A stretch of DNA of 64,000 bases from Sphaerolaimus hirsutus (Eukaryota; Nematoda; Chromadorea; Monhysterida; Sphaerolaimidae), in the NCBI GenBank assembly GCA_964036195.1, contig OZ038455.1, forward strand, positions 2,931,855 to 2,995,854. Reading direction: 5' to 3'. Position numbers and translations under genes: made by a program. Under the pieces are notes generated by a model. The model did not search any database, was not told the origin of the DNA, and saw only the letters and a list, made by a program, of their open reading frames with translations. Each line of letters starts with the position of its first letter. The first letter of the stretch is position 1. Below, one piece after another: positions 43,901 to 52,924 of this stretch.

Positions 43901-46599
43901 TACCAGAATCTGGAGTCAATGGAAAGCCAGATTTGTTGGATTCAGAAGTGGTTCAGAAACATGCCAGAGGGTCTAGCCAGCAAAAGAAGAGAAAACAGGA
44001 GTATGTCCCTGAATCAGATAGAGTACTGAGAAGTGCCATCAAGGTGATCAGAGACAATAGCAGGAAAGCAACAATGGCCAATCTGATGATTGGAATGTTG
44101 ACATTGCTGGCACTGACTAACCTGTCAGAAGCGGCGCCTGTCAGGGAACTTACCAGAAAATACTCAGAAGTATTTACAAGGTCGTACATCCACAATACGA
44201 CACCCAGGCCATCAGTGTATTCAGACATGACCCCATGGCCACCATTGCCATCACCCAAATATCCAAAACCTGTCAGGAAATTACAGAGTTATGAGAAATT
44301 CAAGCAAGCCATCAGAGATCATCCTGTGGAACAGGTGATCGCATCACAAAGCCAGAAATACCAGATTTGCACCAGTGGCAGACATGGGCATGCAATCACA
44401 GTGCCTGAGGAGGTACACTGTCACATCCCACCCAGAAGGCTTGTCAGGGCTGCCACAGTGACGCTTTATGCACAAAGGCAGGTGCCACAGAAAGAGAAAG
44501 CATACAGATGCTATATCAGAATCAAGGAAATTGTTACCCACACCAGCTTCTGGGGAGCCAGAGGAATCACAGGAGAATTTGAGAAATACCAGCAAGTTGG
44601 TGTGGTAGCCTGCAATTATGCCAGAGTTCACAAAGTGTTTCAAGGAATAGAATTGGTGGAAATGGAACCCAAAGTGTGGACCACCAACAGAACTTTACAT
44701 GTGGAATATAAATGGTGCTGTCATGACAAAGAAAATGTTGTCAGCAACTTTTACATGGAAGAAGGAACAGTTGCATCATTAGATGGCAAGACAGTAATCA
44801 GTGATTTACAAGATTTCAGTCAATGTAGGGCCATGATGGGCCACTGCAGAGATCACAATTATGGCATCACAGTGTGGGATACAGAGAATTTCAGACACCA
44901 GTGTGCATATGAGAAAGTGGATGTATTCAAAACAGAAGTGGCTGGACAGACCATTATCATATCCAAGTTACAAGCAGCGTATTCCCACAGCAATAAAACT
45001 AGAAGGCCAATGGGCTCAGAATGTGTACCAACAATAGACACATTCTATACAGACCAGGGTGGAGTGTTCATCAAGTTCCATCGCAGACAGGATGTTCCTG
45101 TGGAATGGGCAGTACCAGGAGACATTATGGAGGCATCAGAATCACCACTCAGCACTACACTCCACCTCCATCCAGATGACAGCAATTCAAAGTTCCAATA
45201 CTTGCAATATGCTGTCAGGAAAATGACACAAGCACAATTTGTCATTGTGTGGCATCAATTATGCCAGCTCAGAAAGCACCAGCTGGACATGTTGAGACAG
45301 CTATTCAGAATCGACCCAACATTAGGTATCAGGGCAATGCTGGGAAGACAGGATGTGCATGCAGAATGGGCAGGAGAAGCCATCATGTTCTGGGAATGCA
45401 AGATGGTGCAGCCATACATCATTTACCAGACAGGAAAAGTGGCAGAAACATGTTATAAATATACACCCATGAGATTGAAGCTAAATGGAGCACTGTGGTT
45501 CAAGAGTCCAGGCAGCAGAGACTTGGTGGAGAGTTCACCACAAGAGGACTGCAGCCATACCACACCACATCTGTACAAGACAGAAAATGGACAGTGGAAA
45601 TCTGCACATGGAATAGTGCATGTAACAGAAACTCCAATTGAAATGACATGGAAAGGAGAGTGGAAAGCATTCACATTTGATGCTCCACACCTGTTTACGA
45701 ATGTTATGAACAGAGTCACCAATTTCATGGATGTCAGAGGCCAGATACAGAGACTGCAGAATCTGGAGCAAGTACAGAGACAGCTGGTGGATTACACAGC
45801 AGATATGTCACTGGACCCAACAGTGATTAAGAGTTCAATTGAAGGATTGGGAGCTGGTATTGAACACACAGCAGAGGGAATAAGCAAAGCGTATGGGCAC
45901 TACATCACAGGAATCAACAAAGGATTCACCACATCCCTAGGACAGATGCTCAAAGGGCCATTCCAAGTGGTGATCAATACATTATCACTGCTGCTAGGAA
46001 TCATCATCCTAGTGGTCATGCTTGGTGGAGCTGGATATCTGTGGTACAATTGGAGGATTGCCACAGGGAAACCAGTGATACCACCATGTGCATACACATG
46101 CATGTGGAAATGCATAGTATGCCCATTCAAGTGCCTGTGGATATGTTTCAAAGTATTAAGATATACTGCCAAGAAATCCGTGGAGCCCAGCAAAAGTCAG
46201 CCAAAGAGAAAAGTCAGAAAAACAGAGTTGAAACCAGTACTCAAGAAATATGCCAGATCAAACTCCAGCCAATCTGTTAGATTCACCAAAAGAGCAGAAA
46301 TTGAAGACCGAATGGCAAAGTCTCTCTCAGTCTATGGTCAACCAGATGAGTCAGATGAGGAAAGCCAAGTCAAAGAAGAGACAAAGAGAGCCAGGAAAAG
46401 AGACCTTGTTTACATGCCTGATATCAGAAAATTCACAACGCGAGAACGCGCAGGAAGCGACACCGAAGGCTACATGCTTCATCACTTGGCGCACGCGGCG
46501 TTGGCATCACCAACCCCGACGACGACCACGTTCTCCACCCAGGCGACTGTGGAGACCCCCCTGATCACTCTGGCGCCAACCACGACTACCGACATGTGA
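37933..46599 (+). CDS. BEL/Pao Gag-Pol-Env polyprotein, 2,888 residues in one frame
   Basis: The first ATG of the frame is at 37933; TGA is at 46597. Gag: coiled N-terminus, DUF1759-like core at residues about 177-310, three Cys/His knuckles at 417-487. Aspartic protease DTGSQ at 612-616. Reverse transcriptase about 905-1110 with VADIEKAF (catalytic Asp 977) and YVDN at 1055-1058. RNase H about 1228-1370 (FVDAS, RLELLA, WSDS). Integrase: HHCC zinc region about 1596-1645, catalytic D1667, D1729, E1790, then a DUF5641-like tail about 1923-1983. Env-like part from about 2048: hydrophobic signal MANLMIGMLTLLALTNLSEA, Cys-rich ectodomain, N-glycosylation sites, a single membrane anchor about 2675-2705 and a Cys-rich cytoplasmic tail. 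All catalytic residues are present and nothing is broken. The Env family is not identified. Confidence 0.93.
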   Translation: MASPTGHIRKNIGLAKGRLQQRLNKAIIQYKHAEFATKSNEEKRVELMRVIMSLKTEKAKTEAAMKMVADHQLAWSEAVREVPDDIMEAEQLMFTQKYEEYADLSEAVTDRTTEIDAYIEELTHMMKQCQDQIDQSANATLVQQMAAATVATGTGASSTAQPPPQSANVFGKLQKLQVEQFSGEIVKFRGWWQMFEAHIHGRTDLSDVAKFTYLRNVLRGQAFNMISGLSVTAENYAPAIALLKSRYDQPVVVKNLLMGNMMKLRQARNTSQDLRALYDTMERLMQQFEAMNETVEQSLLLNLLQQKVPPEVLTEMQKELGDETWTVAKFRELFQKQLLIKETVQYAQQNEPQSQQRQGFIPRAPMPQSNNRFQPRNRFQMNRLNENFPRNSTSGMSVIQQNPQNGGQNGGQSLGRPCVFCGDTQNLHYDEKCQRFKTVKDRRMSLMRSERCMRCLRKGHPAAQCKAAIKCFWCSSNVHCGAMCPDKFGGGAPQQRQGPAVKSVWQPSQQVNRVKSNGQSAGRPASNQSRKSTVNCVNVETIQNESETQELETISNTVVTGQQVLQNSTQATKSGNRNMSMLMTAKAVIEKQETEADAENGQLPIQVQTFLDTGSQGTYMTEKVAKRLKLKSTGAHHIQMYTFGNDKPQYKVVQQVEFSMRLRNGQKLDMVADVVPTLTTEQVRIPVSQQDEEYLERHFPDGSYFADTVPTENGQKCMFKPDVIVGLNYFWDLMSKDARTTRLPSGLYVIPSELGLLVGGAQIAMNRNQMVVDTANPVMVNTIIHQIQRDKWFDEAPLAVAPVPNVKDMDRLDTIGIMDQPDLVEDDEAIKQFNESVKREPDGRYSVKFMYKPNLHELPDNKAMAFKRFRNLTNRLKRDPELLKKIDEIMKTQEEQGVIEKVHEDIMDGRQFHVLPHQPVITPDKVTTKVREVYDASAKQIGSPSLNECMYRGPVILPQLVGMLMRFRMQGVALVADIEKAFLQISLQDRDRDVTRFLWYKDATKASMEDNIQIYRFARVPFGVICSPALLALTVRYHLNQAGTENAHLIDENLYVDNLILSVGTEEKAIELYHESKVLFTQAQMNLREWNSNSREFMMQIKENDKAKETETTVLGMKWSTETDQMWLKTPKSIQQSESESEQKWQPPTKRVVAKVTAGCFDPMGLVSPVMLPAKRFLQTLWQAGPSEKEWDAPLTDEQTEKWQQLEKELIQIGDIKFDRKIHLNLDRPVRLHIFVDASAIAYSAVAYLCQIQPDCQYEVSLLYSRLRLAPKKPEITIPRLELLAMLIGSRMVKFIHKEMSHIKFNATILWSDSACCLKWLTTAKPLACFVKNRLDEIEKIRAETANMHIRHVAGWENPADMATRGMSMTELENSQLWWHGPEWLQTGVWPEPRVDPVTPELMAEIKKEELKCPKSSPIYLGVTQQLLDHPEEHNLISGELNPLRIRLYRFSSLQKLLGTTVHVMRFVKKMCRKKSSQQNGQNDLSKVMLEIQSTMKPNGIISMEERNLALNYWIESAQKGHYPEVRQILVTGQSKGPEMAKHDQLIRWLNIKMDQNGILNCHGRMAHTDPEQVTVPLKLLPTQHPLTELIIRDQHESSLHAGVQHTLAELRKKYWITQGRKLVYNIIRKCATCQKLKARPYPLPKMPDLPAMRVQRARPFQYTGLDYLGPVWYRQGKEHKKMWICLFTCMVTRAVHLEAVIDMTAREFINAFRRFAARRGRPETVLSDNATQFRLTGQVLQKSASKAINTEQEWIQTVNDELVYTYFSQNEIRWEMTTPMAPWQGGVYERMVGITKKHFKAAVGHKMMELPELLTLLPEIEAVVNSRPISYIYGDVKSLRVLTPKDFLIGEGQIGTPQFDTDSKDDEYVPKIDNAAKLQKYWESTQKTLDKFWETWHQEYLPSLRERTKVTHAHGRLTAQQEPKVGDIVLIFEENMPRGAWKMGRIEQLEQSQDGEIRSARVKTANQNVLSRPINLLYPMEINSKTMDIPESGVNGKPDLLDSEVVQKHARGSSQQKKRKQEYVPESDRVLRSAIKVIRDNSRKATMANLMIGMLTLLALTNLSEAAPVRELTRKYSEVFTRSYIHNTTPRPSVYSDMTPWPPLPSPKYPKPVRKLQSYEKFKQAIRDHPVEQVIASQSQKYQICTSGRHGHAITVPEEVHCHIPPRRLVRAATVTLYAQRQVPQKEKAYRCYIRIKEIVTHTSFWGARGITGEFEKYQQVGVVACNYARVHKVFQGIELVEMEPKVWTTNRTLHVEYKWCCHDKENVVSNFYMEEGTVASLDGKTVISDLQDFSQCRAMMGHCRDHNYGITVWDTENFRHQCAYEKVDVFKTEVAGQTIIISKLQAAYSHSNKTRRPMGSECVPTIDTFYTDQGGVFIKFHRRQDVPVEWAVPGDIMEASESPLSTTLHLHPDDSNSKFQYLQYAVRKMTQAQFVIVWHQLCQLRKHQLDMLRQLFRIDPTLGIRAMLGRQDVHAEWAGEAIMFWECKMVQPYIIYQTGKVAETCYKYTPMRLKLNGALWFKSPGSRDLVESSPQEDCSHTTPHLYKTENGQWKSAHGIVHVTETPIEMTWKGEWKAFTFDAPHLFTNVMNRVTNFMDVRGQIQRLQNLEQVQRQLVDYTADMSLDPTVIKSSIEGLGAGIEHTAEGISKAYGHYITGINKGFTTSLGQMLKGPFQVVINTLSLLLGIIILVVMLGGAGYLWYNWRIATGKPVIPPCAYTCMWKCIVCPFKCLWICFKVLRYTAKKSVEPSKSQPKRKVRKTELKPVLKKYARSNSSQSVRFTKRAEIEDRMAKSLSVYGQPDESDEESQVKEETKRARKRDLVYMPDIRKFTTRERAGSDTEGYMLHHLAHAALASPTPTTTTFSTQATVETPLITLAPTTTTDM

Positions 46600-46640
46600 T
46601 GTTGCAGCAACAGTGGCTGCAACAACTTTTTCGCCCCGAG

Positions 46641-48053
46641 TGTGCTGACCGTTGGTAATTTAATCAAAAACGGTCAGGACATCTCCCATGAGTCAACTAT
46701 GGGTGTTCAGGGCACCCAGTATTGTTTTGTGTTTGAGTTTTATGTATTTTATAAGTTTTATGTTTTCTGAAGGTTTATTGAGAAATTTTAGATTAAAAAG
46801 TCAAATATGTTTAAGTTAGGTTTGTGAATTCGATATTAGGCTCATTCAACTCGCAATTTTCCGCTGATCAAGAAAATATATAGGTTTATATGTTTATCTG
46901 TAGCCATTACCAAACCACTCAAACTTTATTTATTTCTTAATTAAATTTATATTAAGTTTGCATTGCACTGCACAATTCAAGCACAATATTTATCCAACAT
47001 TTGTTCATTTTTAGGCTCTGCGCTAAGGCCCAATCATTTTCTATAAAGCACAGCTGCATTATTAGCCCAGTTTCATAAAGTAGCTAGCTGGTTCAACAGT
47101 TGCATTTTCTCCATTTATTTGGTGTTAGTTCCTTTTTTAGGTGTTGAGTTCCCATCTGTAAAAGTGTCAAATTGATAACTTTAAATAGAAAAATTTCTTA
47201 TATCAAATATATCCTAAATTTCATGCTCTATCGCATGGTACCAATCATTTTTGCCAAAAGTTATCCTATCACATGTTATAAATTATTTAAGATGAGTTTC
47301 TTCTATTTATCCCTGGAAATTCAATTTCTCCAATTATAAGAGCAGTTTAATCATCATATTGAGTTATTTCTAAGTGAGCTATAATAGAGTGACTATTTAT
47401 TTATCATTTATTTCATGCTCAATTGAAATTTATGTTTAATTTATTGAATGCTTTAAGTAGCTTTTTGGCGTGATTTTGAAGCTTGCCAACATTAGGTAGA
47501 AACTCTGAAACTTTCAACAGGAAGTTCTTGACAAATTGTTAGGCCCAATTTGCTAAGTGGATTCTCGCTTTGTGCCACTAAATTAATAGTTTTCACTTTA
47601 GGCAAATTTGTACTTCCCCCAGTACCTACAGTAAGTAGTGAATACTACACCACTGTTTTATTTAACTGCAATACTACGTAAAATGTGCATTTATCTGCCA
47701 GTTTATTCACATTATTATTGTAGGGTGTTTTTCAATACATTTTCCCCTCTCCCAGTCCATTTTCAGTTTTTCAATAGAGTCTGCCACTCTGTTTCTGTGT
47801 GAAGGAAGTTTGCTAGAGAGTTAGTAAATAAAATCAGTTCTCCAGAATGAGATTCTGTGATCCAAATCTGTCCTGTGTGCTCTGAAATTTCTCCTTTGTC
47901 ATTGAGAAATCAGTTTTAATGCCCAAAATAACCGATCAACCCCCTACACTTGCAAAACTGTTCTAACTGCTGCTAAAACTAGGCTTTGGTGAATTGCCCA
48001 GTCTAGTGGACATCCAAACCATCGAGGCCATCAACAGCACCACGGTCAACACA
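46641..48053 (+). repeat. 3' LTR of the BEL/Pao element
   Basis: 1,413 bp, no difference from the 5' LTR seen on reading; AATAAA at 47827-47832. The 41 bp between the polyprotein stop and the LTR (ending tttttcgccccgag) lack the purine run normally found as the plus-strand primer. Confidence 0.95.
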
Positions 48054-48219
48054 AATAGTGTCTGCAGTGGACCCGACAGATCCGTTGAGGAACTTCGAAA
48101 ATTGTCCAAAAAGATTCAAAAATTCAAAAATTAAATTCGAAATTCGAAAATTCAGTTTGGAAAAACACTCAAAAATTTAAATACTTTTTTTCGGAGGGTT
48201 TGCCATCGTTAGCGGCCAC

Positions 48220-49375
48220 TAAGAAACCGCAAACCAGTACATGCGGAATGCGGATCCTTTCAGTGCTGTGCTGGCATAACCGCCGGTCACACGCGCACTG
48301 ATCTCAGTCTCGTTCACGCGAATATGAACTCAAAATATGTACATCTATGAACTATCTGTCACCCGGTATTTTTTGCAAACAATGCACATGCCGCTGGCGG
48401 ATTATAGGGGATTAAGCACTGATCGGGCACCGGCAGGCACTTCAGAAGGTGCCACACTCCGCCTTATCGATGCCTACCATACTCTTAATTTGACCTGTTT
48501 TAGGCCCAGCGCAATAATGCTATGCAATGCTTTTACAATGCTGTTGAATGAATCCTACCAAACATGGGGCTTGCTTTTATACTCCTCAGTTAGCACAAAA
48601 ACTGTTTGCCAAACATCTAAATATAACAAAACACGTGCGGCAAATTGGCCATGCCAAACTCAAAAAGTTGTGCCACCAATGCAAATATAATTGATCATAC
48701 TGTAGACCCTACCATACAATAGACCCTACCATACACCTAGGTGACACCTACATGGCACCCACAAAACAAACATTTAAACAAATGTTCACATTGCATATTT
48801 ACTCGCACTTAGAAGTAGGATTCTGCTTACAGTAAACTTATATTTAGAGAAATACATTGATACCTTTCACAGTGACAGTTTAAATACATAAAATATATTT
48901 ATCACTTTTCTTGCCAAGATGTGATTTCTTTTTCTCGCGGTGTGCCATTTGGTTCAATTAAACTGGGTGGCCCAATTGTGATGTGCAAAAACGTCCCAAA
49001 AATTGTTCATTTGAGTGAATGTTATGAAATTCTAGAATTGATTCCAGTTATTTTTGAACTCTATCAACGTTAGTGACAATATTTTCTAGGCATTCACACC
49101 GTTGTCAATAACTGATTATGATAAAGGCCACATGATTAAAAACCACACAGAAGTTATTTACCAAATTACTTTGGGTGTTGTGGGTTGCGCGCTGCACTTG
49201 TTACATGCATGGTGTCCCAAAATGCTATTGTGACAAAAAAACAGTTTGATAAAAAGTTATTCAAGAAAACCAGTCATAAAATGTAGAAACAGTTGTTTGA
49301 ATAGTTTTCAAAATCATTTGATGAAAACTCCACTTTGCATTCATCATCAATTAGGTAAATTTTCGCAGCCATGTA
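48220..49375. other. Intergenic stretch without supported features
   Basis: A 117-codon frame at 48337-48690 has no signal peptide, domain or splice context that I can support. Elsewhere only short A/T-rich repeats. Confidence 0.5.
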
Positions 49376-49383
49376 GTTTTGAG

Positions 49384-50654
49384 TAGTGATGGAAAAGCGC
49401 CATGGCGCTTTTGGCGCTTGGCGCCTTTTTGCTGTGGCGCCATTGGCGCTTGGCGCTGGGCTTTGGAGAAGCGCCATGGCGCTTTTGGCGCTTGGCGCTA
49501 TGACGCCGTGGAGCCATTGGCGCTTGGCGCTAGTGTTTTAAAAAGCGCCAAAAAAGCGCCAAGAAGTACTCAAAATTCATCATTATTTTATGCAGAAAGA
49601 CCTGTTAAGTACTATTTACATAAGTACATATATCACAGCAAAAAATGGGGGTGTGGATGCGCGGTGAAGCATCGGGAAGTGTCTTCACGCCAGACACTTC
49701 CCGAACGCTTCACCAAGCTGCCAGCGCCTCCACACACATCACGAAAATCTGCGTGAAGGCGCTTCACGCTTCTTAATATGGCGCTCCCACGCAAATGTAT
49801 ACGCGGGGGAAGCGTGTGGAAGCGCCAGCGCCGTGAAGTGTCTTCCACATGTTTGGATGCGCGTGAAGCGCGTGGTGAAGATAGGAGAAGCGTGTGGAAG
49901 ACACTTCACCCAGAATCTCGTGATGTTGGTGGAAGCGTGTGGAAGCGCGCCGCTTCACGCGCATCCAGCCCGCTTCCACACGCATCACGGATCCGTTTTT
50001 TGCTGTGTATGTGCTATTTTACTGTCAGTGTATTCCCAGATCACCAAACCCTATTCTTGATTACTTTATAAACAATTTCCTTGTGATTGCATGGTATTCA
50101 ACATTTGTCCCATCTAATCCGAATTATGTAATGCTTTATGTGACTATTAATCGGACTGGTAACACTCTTCACATAGGTTTTAGCTCAATCACTTTACTGA
50201 GCTATTATAGTTCCTCGCAGTTTTGTTTGAGCAGGGTCAGACGACCCTGTAAAGTGTAAAGTTGAGTAAGTAACATCATCCAATATTTCATAAATACAAC
50301 TTTGGTGTGCTATACTTGGCCCAAACACCCAGCTGCAAAATATCAAGACAAAAAGAACAAAAGTGGCTGCAGTTGACTTTTATCTTGCGCCAAAAACAAA
50401 TAAATAGCAGTCCATCAGCATGGCTGCATATATGAGAAGCAATTAAATTTTGGCGCTGGCGCTATTGGCGCTTGGCGCCAATATCATCTGGCGCCATTGG
50501 CGCTTGGCGCCTTGGTCTAGAAAAGCGCCATGGCGCTTTTGGCGCTTGGCGCCATTTTGCTTTGGCGCCATTGGCGCTTGGCGCTGGGGTTCGGAAAAGC
50601 GCCGTGGTGCTTTTGGCGCTTGGCGCCAAAGTCCTGGCGCTGTTTCCATCACTA
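49384..50654. mobile_element. hAT-type MITE with GCGCCA core, 8-bp target duplication GTTTTGAG
   Basis: GTTTTGAG at 49376-49383 and 50655-50662. Ends TAGTGATGGAAAAGCGCC and complement CCATCACTA; palindromic GGCGCTTGGCGCC arrays on both sides. The centre carries a separate short-repeat block (49640-49990). Same family as 9266-10189. Confidence 0.92.
49640..49990. repeat. GAAGCGTGTGGAAG short-repeat block
   Basis: Many copies of gaagcgtgtggaag and its complement cttccacacgcttc, with variants ggtgaagcg and cttcacgcgc. CpG-rich and palindromic. Probably a further MITE of low-complexity type nested in 49384-50654. Confidence 0.6.
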
Positions 50655-50899
50655 GTTTTGAGACTCGATAACGTAACATCGATATTTCACACGCCAATGT
50701 ATTTGAACATGGCAATGTATTTTTCGGATGCCCCACAGACCCGTCAAAGTAAAAGAGCAAGCCAATGTAAATGAACAGTCAATAAAATTGAAGAAATACG
50801 GTATGTAAATCGATTAATTTAAAATGCCAAATATACATGGCATGGCATCAATAGTAAGTATAATGAAATGCACATTTAAAGCCTAAAATCGGCTGCGGC

Positions 50900-51130
50900 G
50901 GGGGGGGGGGGGGGTCAGATGCATAGATGTAACCATCTCGTGGGTGTGTGGGGGGGGGGGGGGGTCAGCCCGCTTGGCATCTACACCCACGGCATGGAGA
51001 CCGCATGGCATGTGCCAGCATGTAGCCCGCTTGGCATCTATGGGACGATAGATGCCACGCGGGTCTAGATGCCATGCAGGCAGAAATCCATGCCACGCGG
51101 GTCCAGATGCCATGCAGGTTTAGATGCCGA
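50900..51130. repeat. GATGCCATGCAGG / CCCGCTTGGCATCTA short-repeat block
   Basis: Repeats of catgccacgcgggtc and agatgccatgcagg in both orientations after two G runs. The following 500 bp (to 51660) are unique; tgaacacttaaaatgatcag at 51525 recurs at 386-405 near the scaffold gap. Confidence 0.55.
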
Positions 51131-51668
51131 GCGGTGCAGACTCTCCTTCTCCATGTGGTTTTTTATGTGGATGGGAGGGAAAAGTTTGAAGCACCATAAC
51201 TTTTGATCGGAAAGAGATATCGATCTCATTTTTGTTAAATGTTGATATTTTGCGTGTCGCTCAGAACATGCAAAGTTTGCAAGCCTGTAACTCATTACTT
51301 TTTGAGCCGAATTTAGTCATTTCACTTTTAAAATGATGACAAATGTAAGGAGAGGTCATTTCTGTTGTCAAATCGGTGATACAAAATCTGCCATATATCG
51401 ATTTCTCCAGATTTCAAAATGAAAACTTTCCGCAATTTTTTTCTTTTTGAACTTTTTGAAAAACTATCATATACTCCTGATCAAAATGCCACATCTCGAC
51501 CATTTCTCAGCCGATTTTCACTGATGAACACTTAAAATGATCAGAATAACGTGCAGACATCGTTTTTATCCACAGTTTATTTGTATGCATTTTCACTATG
51601 ACAATTTAATTCAAGAGTTCGCATTATTTTCTTGTATGGGGGAGTACGCTCCATTTGCAACATCCCTG

Positions 51669-52155
51669 CAGAGTTGTTAGAATTACTGAACTTTTTTCAA
51701 AAGTATATGTAAATGTAAGTATTTTATTTTTACTCACCACAAAGTATAGAAAATGTAACATAGTTTTTTACTCATACTCATGCGTAAATGTGAGAAAAAT
51801 ACTTTTTCTATGGGAAAATGTAAAAGCGAGTACTTTTCCCAGGAAAACGTATTTTTACACCAATTTTTACATGTGAGAGTGAGTTTTACACTGAAAGACA
51901 CAATTTATGTCATTTTTCGGTGAATATTTAATATTTTTTAGAAAAATGCTATGATTTCTTCAAAACTGTCTTATTTTTCAACAGAAAATTGTGATTTTAG
52001 CAACAAAAATACATTTTGTCTGTACGCGTGTACTTTTAAAATGTACGCATAAAATTAAGTACATTACTTTTTGAAAAAGTATATGTAAATGTATTTACCG
52101 CGTACTCGCGTACGCGTATTTTTCGAGTAAATGTACGTACATTGTAACAACTGTG
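51669..52155. mobile_element. hAT-type MITE of the CAGAGTTGT family, 8-bp target duplication CATCCCTG
   Basis: CATCCCTG at 51661-51668 and 52156-52163. Ends CAGAGTTGTTAGAATTACTG and complement, with agtatatgtaaatg inside. 487 bp. Confidence 0.92.
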
Positions 52156-52924
52156 CATCCCTGTTGAAAAATTTGTTTATATCCGCATTCATGGTGCGTT
52201 ATGGTCGACCGCGACAAACTGCAGTCTGATCGATATGCGCTCGTTTTGGCTGCTCATCGGGTCCGGTTGGACCTGGCTGCACCGCTGCTGGCTAGAATTC
52301 TGCTCAGATTCAGCCTCAACCTCAATGGTCGACAAAAGCACACCCTTTCAAACATCTAACAAAATGTTGGCACTGAGCCAAGAGCAAACTTACAAACTAA
52401 AATGCAAGATCTCTATTTTTTGTACAATTTTTGTAAAAAAAATGGTAAAATGGTTCCATTTTATTATTTTATTTACATTTTGGAATAAAATAAAACAAAA
52501 GAAGAATAAAATTAAAAAAGTACATTTTTAAACAATTTGTATGCAAATGATTTTTATAAACCCAACCGTGATTTCGAGGAAATACGTTTTTCATATTTAG
52601 AGAACTGCTTTTTCATAACTTTATCGTCGCTGCATTGTCAACCAGTGTAGGAGGCAAAATCAATCATGACTCAAACAGTCCATGTGTATGGATAATCGTT
52701 GCTAGGTAAGGCACTTGGTTTACAATGTCACAAAGACATTACAACAATGATCAATGCTACAAAGAATGTTTTAGAATCAGAAATAGACTTTAATAGTCTT
52801 TACTTACTGGATAGCTGAGTAACATACCATATTTCCTCGAAATACCCCCTCTCGAAATACCCTCCCTCAAAATGGGCACTATGAATTAGTGGTCCGGGAA
52901 ATGCATAACAGACGTTCAAAATAC

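Larger units (their letters stand above)
34984..48053 (+). mobile_element. Full-length BEL/Pao LTR retroelement with env-like region
   Basis: 13,070 bp, bounded by 1,413-bp direct LTRs (TGTGCTGACC...GGTCAACACA) and a 5-bp target duplication AATAG (34979-34983, 48054-48058). In order: LTR, tRNA primer site, about 1.5-kb leader, one long gag-protease-RT-RNase H-integrase-env frame, LTR. The BEL/Pao assignment rests on the YVDN reverse-transcriptase motif, the DUF1759-like Gag and the order protease-RT-RNase H-integrase. Both LTRs have equal length and I saw no difference between them, so the insertion is recent. No frameshift or premature stop was seen. Confidence 0.95.
34754..48211. mobile_element. 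hAT-type MITE (383 bp without insert) split by the BEL/Pao retroelement
   Basis: The target duplication GCGGCCAC is at 34746-34753 and 48212-48219, 13.4 kb apart. Ends are TAACGATGGCAAA (34754) and its complement (to 48211), the same family as 29759-30648. The BEL-type element with one copy of its 5-bp duplication sits between 34983 and 48059. This reconstructs an older MITE of about 383 bp that was the landing site. Confidence 0.9.

Noticed and set aside
52195-52345. Possible exon (LVLAAHRVRLDLAAPLLARI in one frame, MRSFWLLIGSGWTWL in another)
   Set aside because: Two frames look equally protein-like, no phase-matched partner exon was found, and the acceptor is weak; left unannotated.
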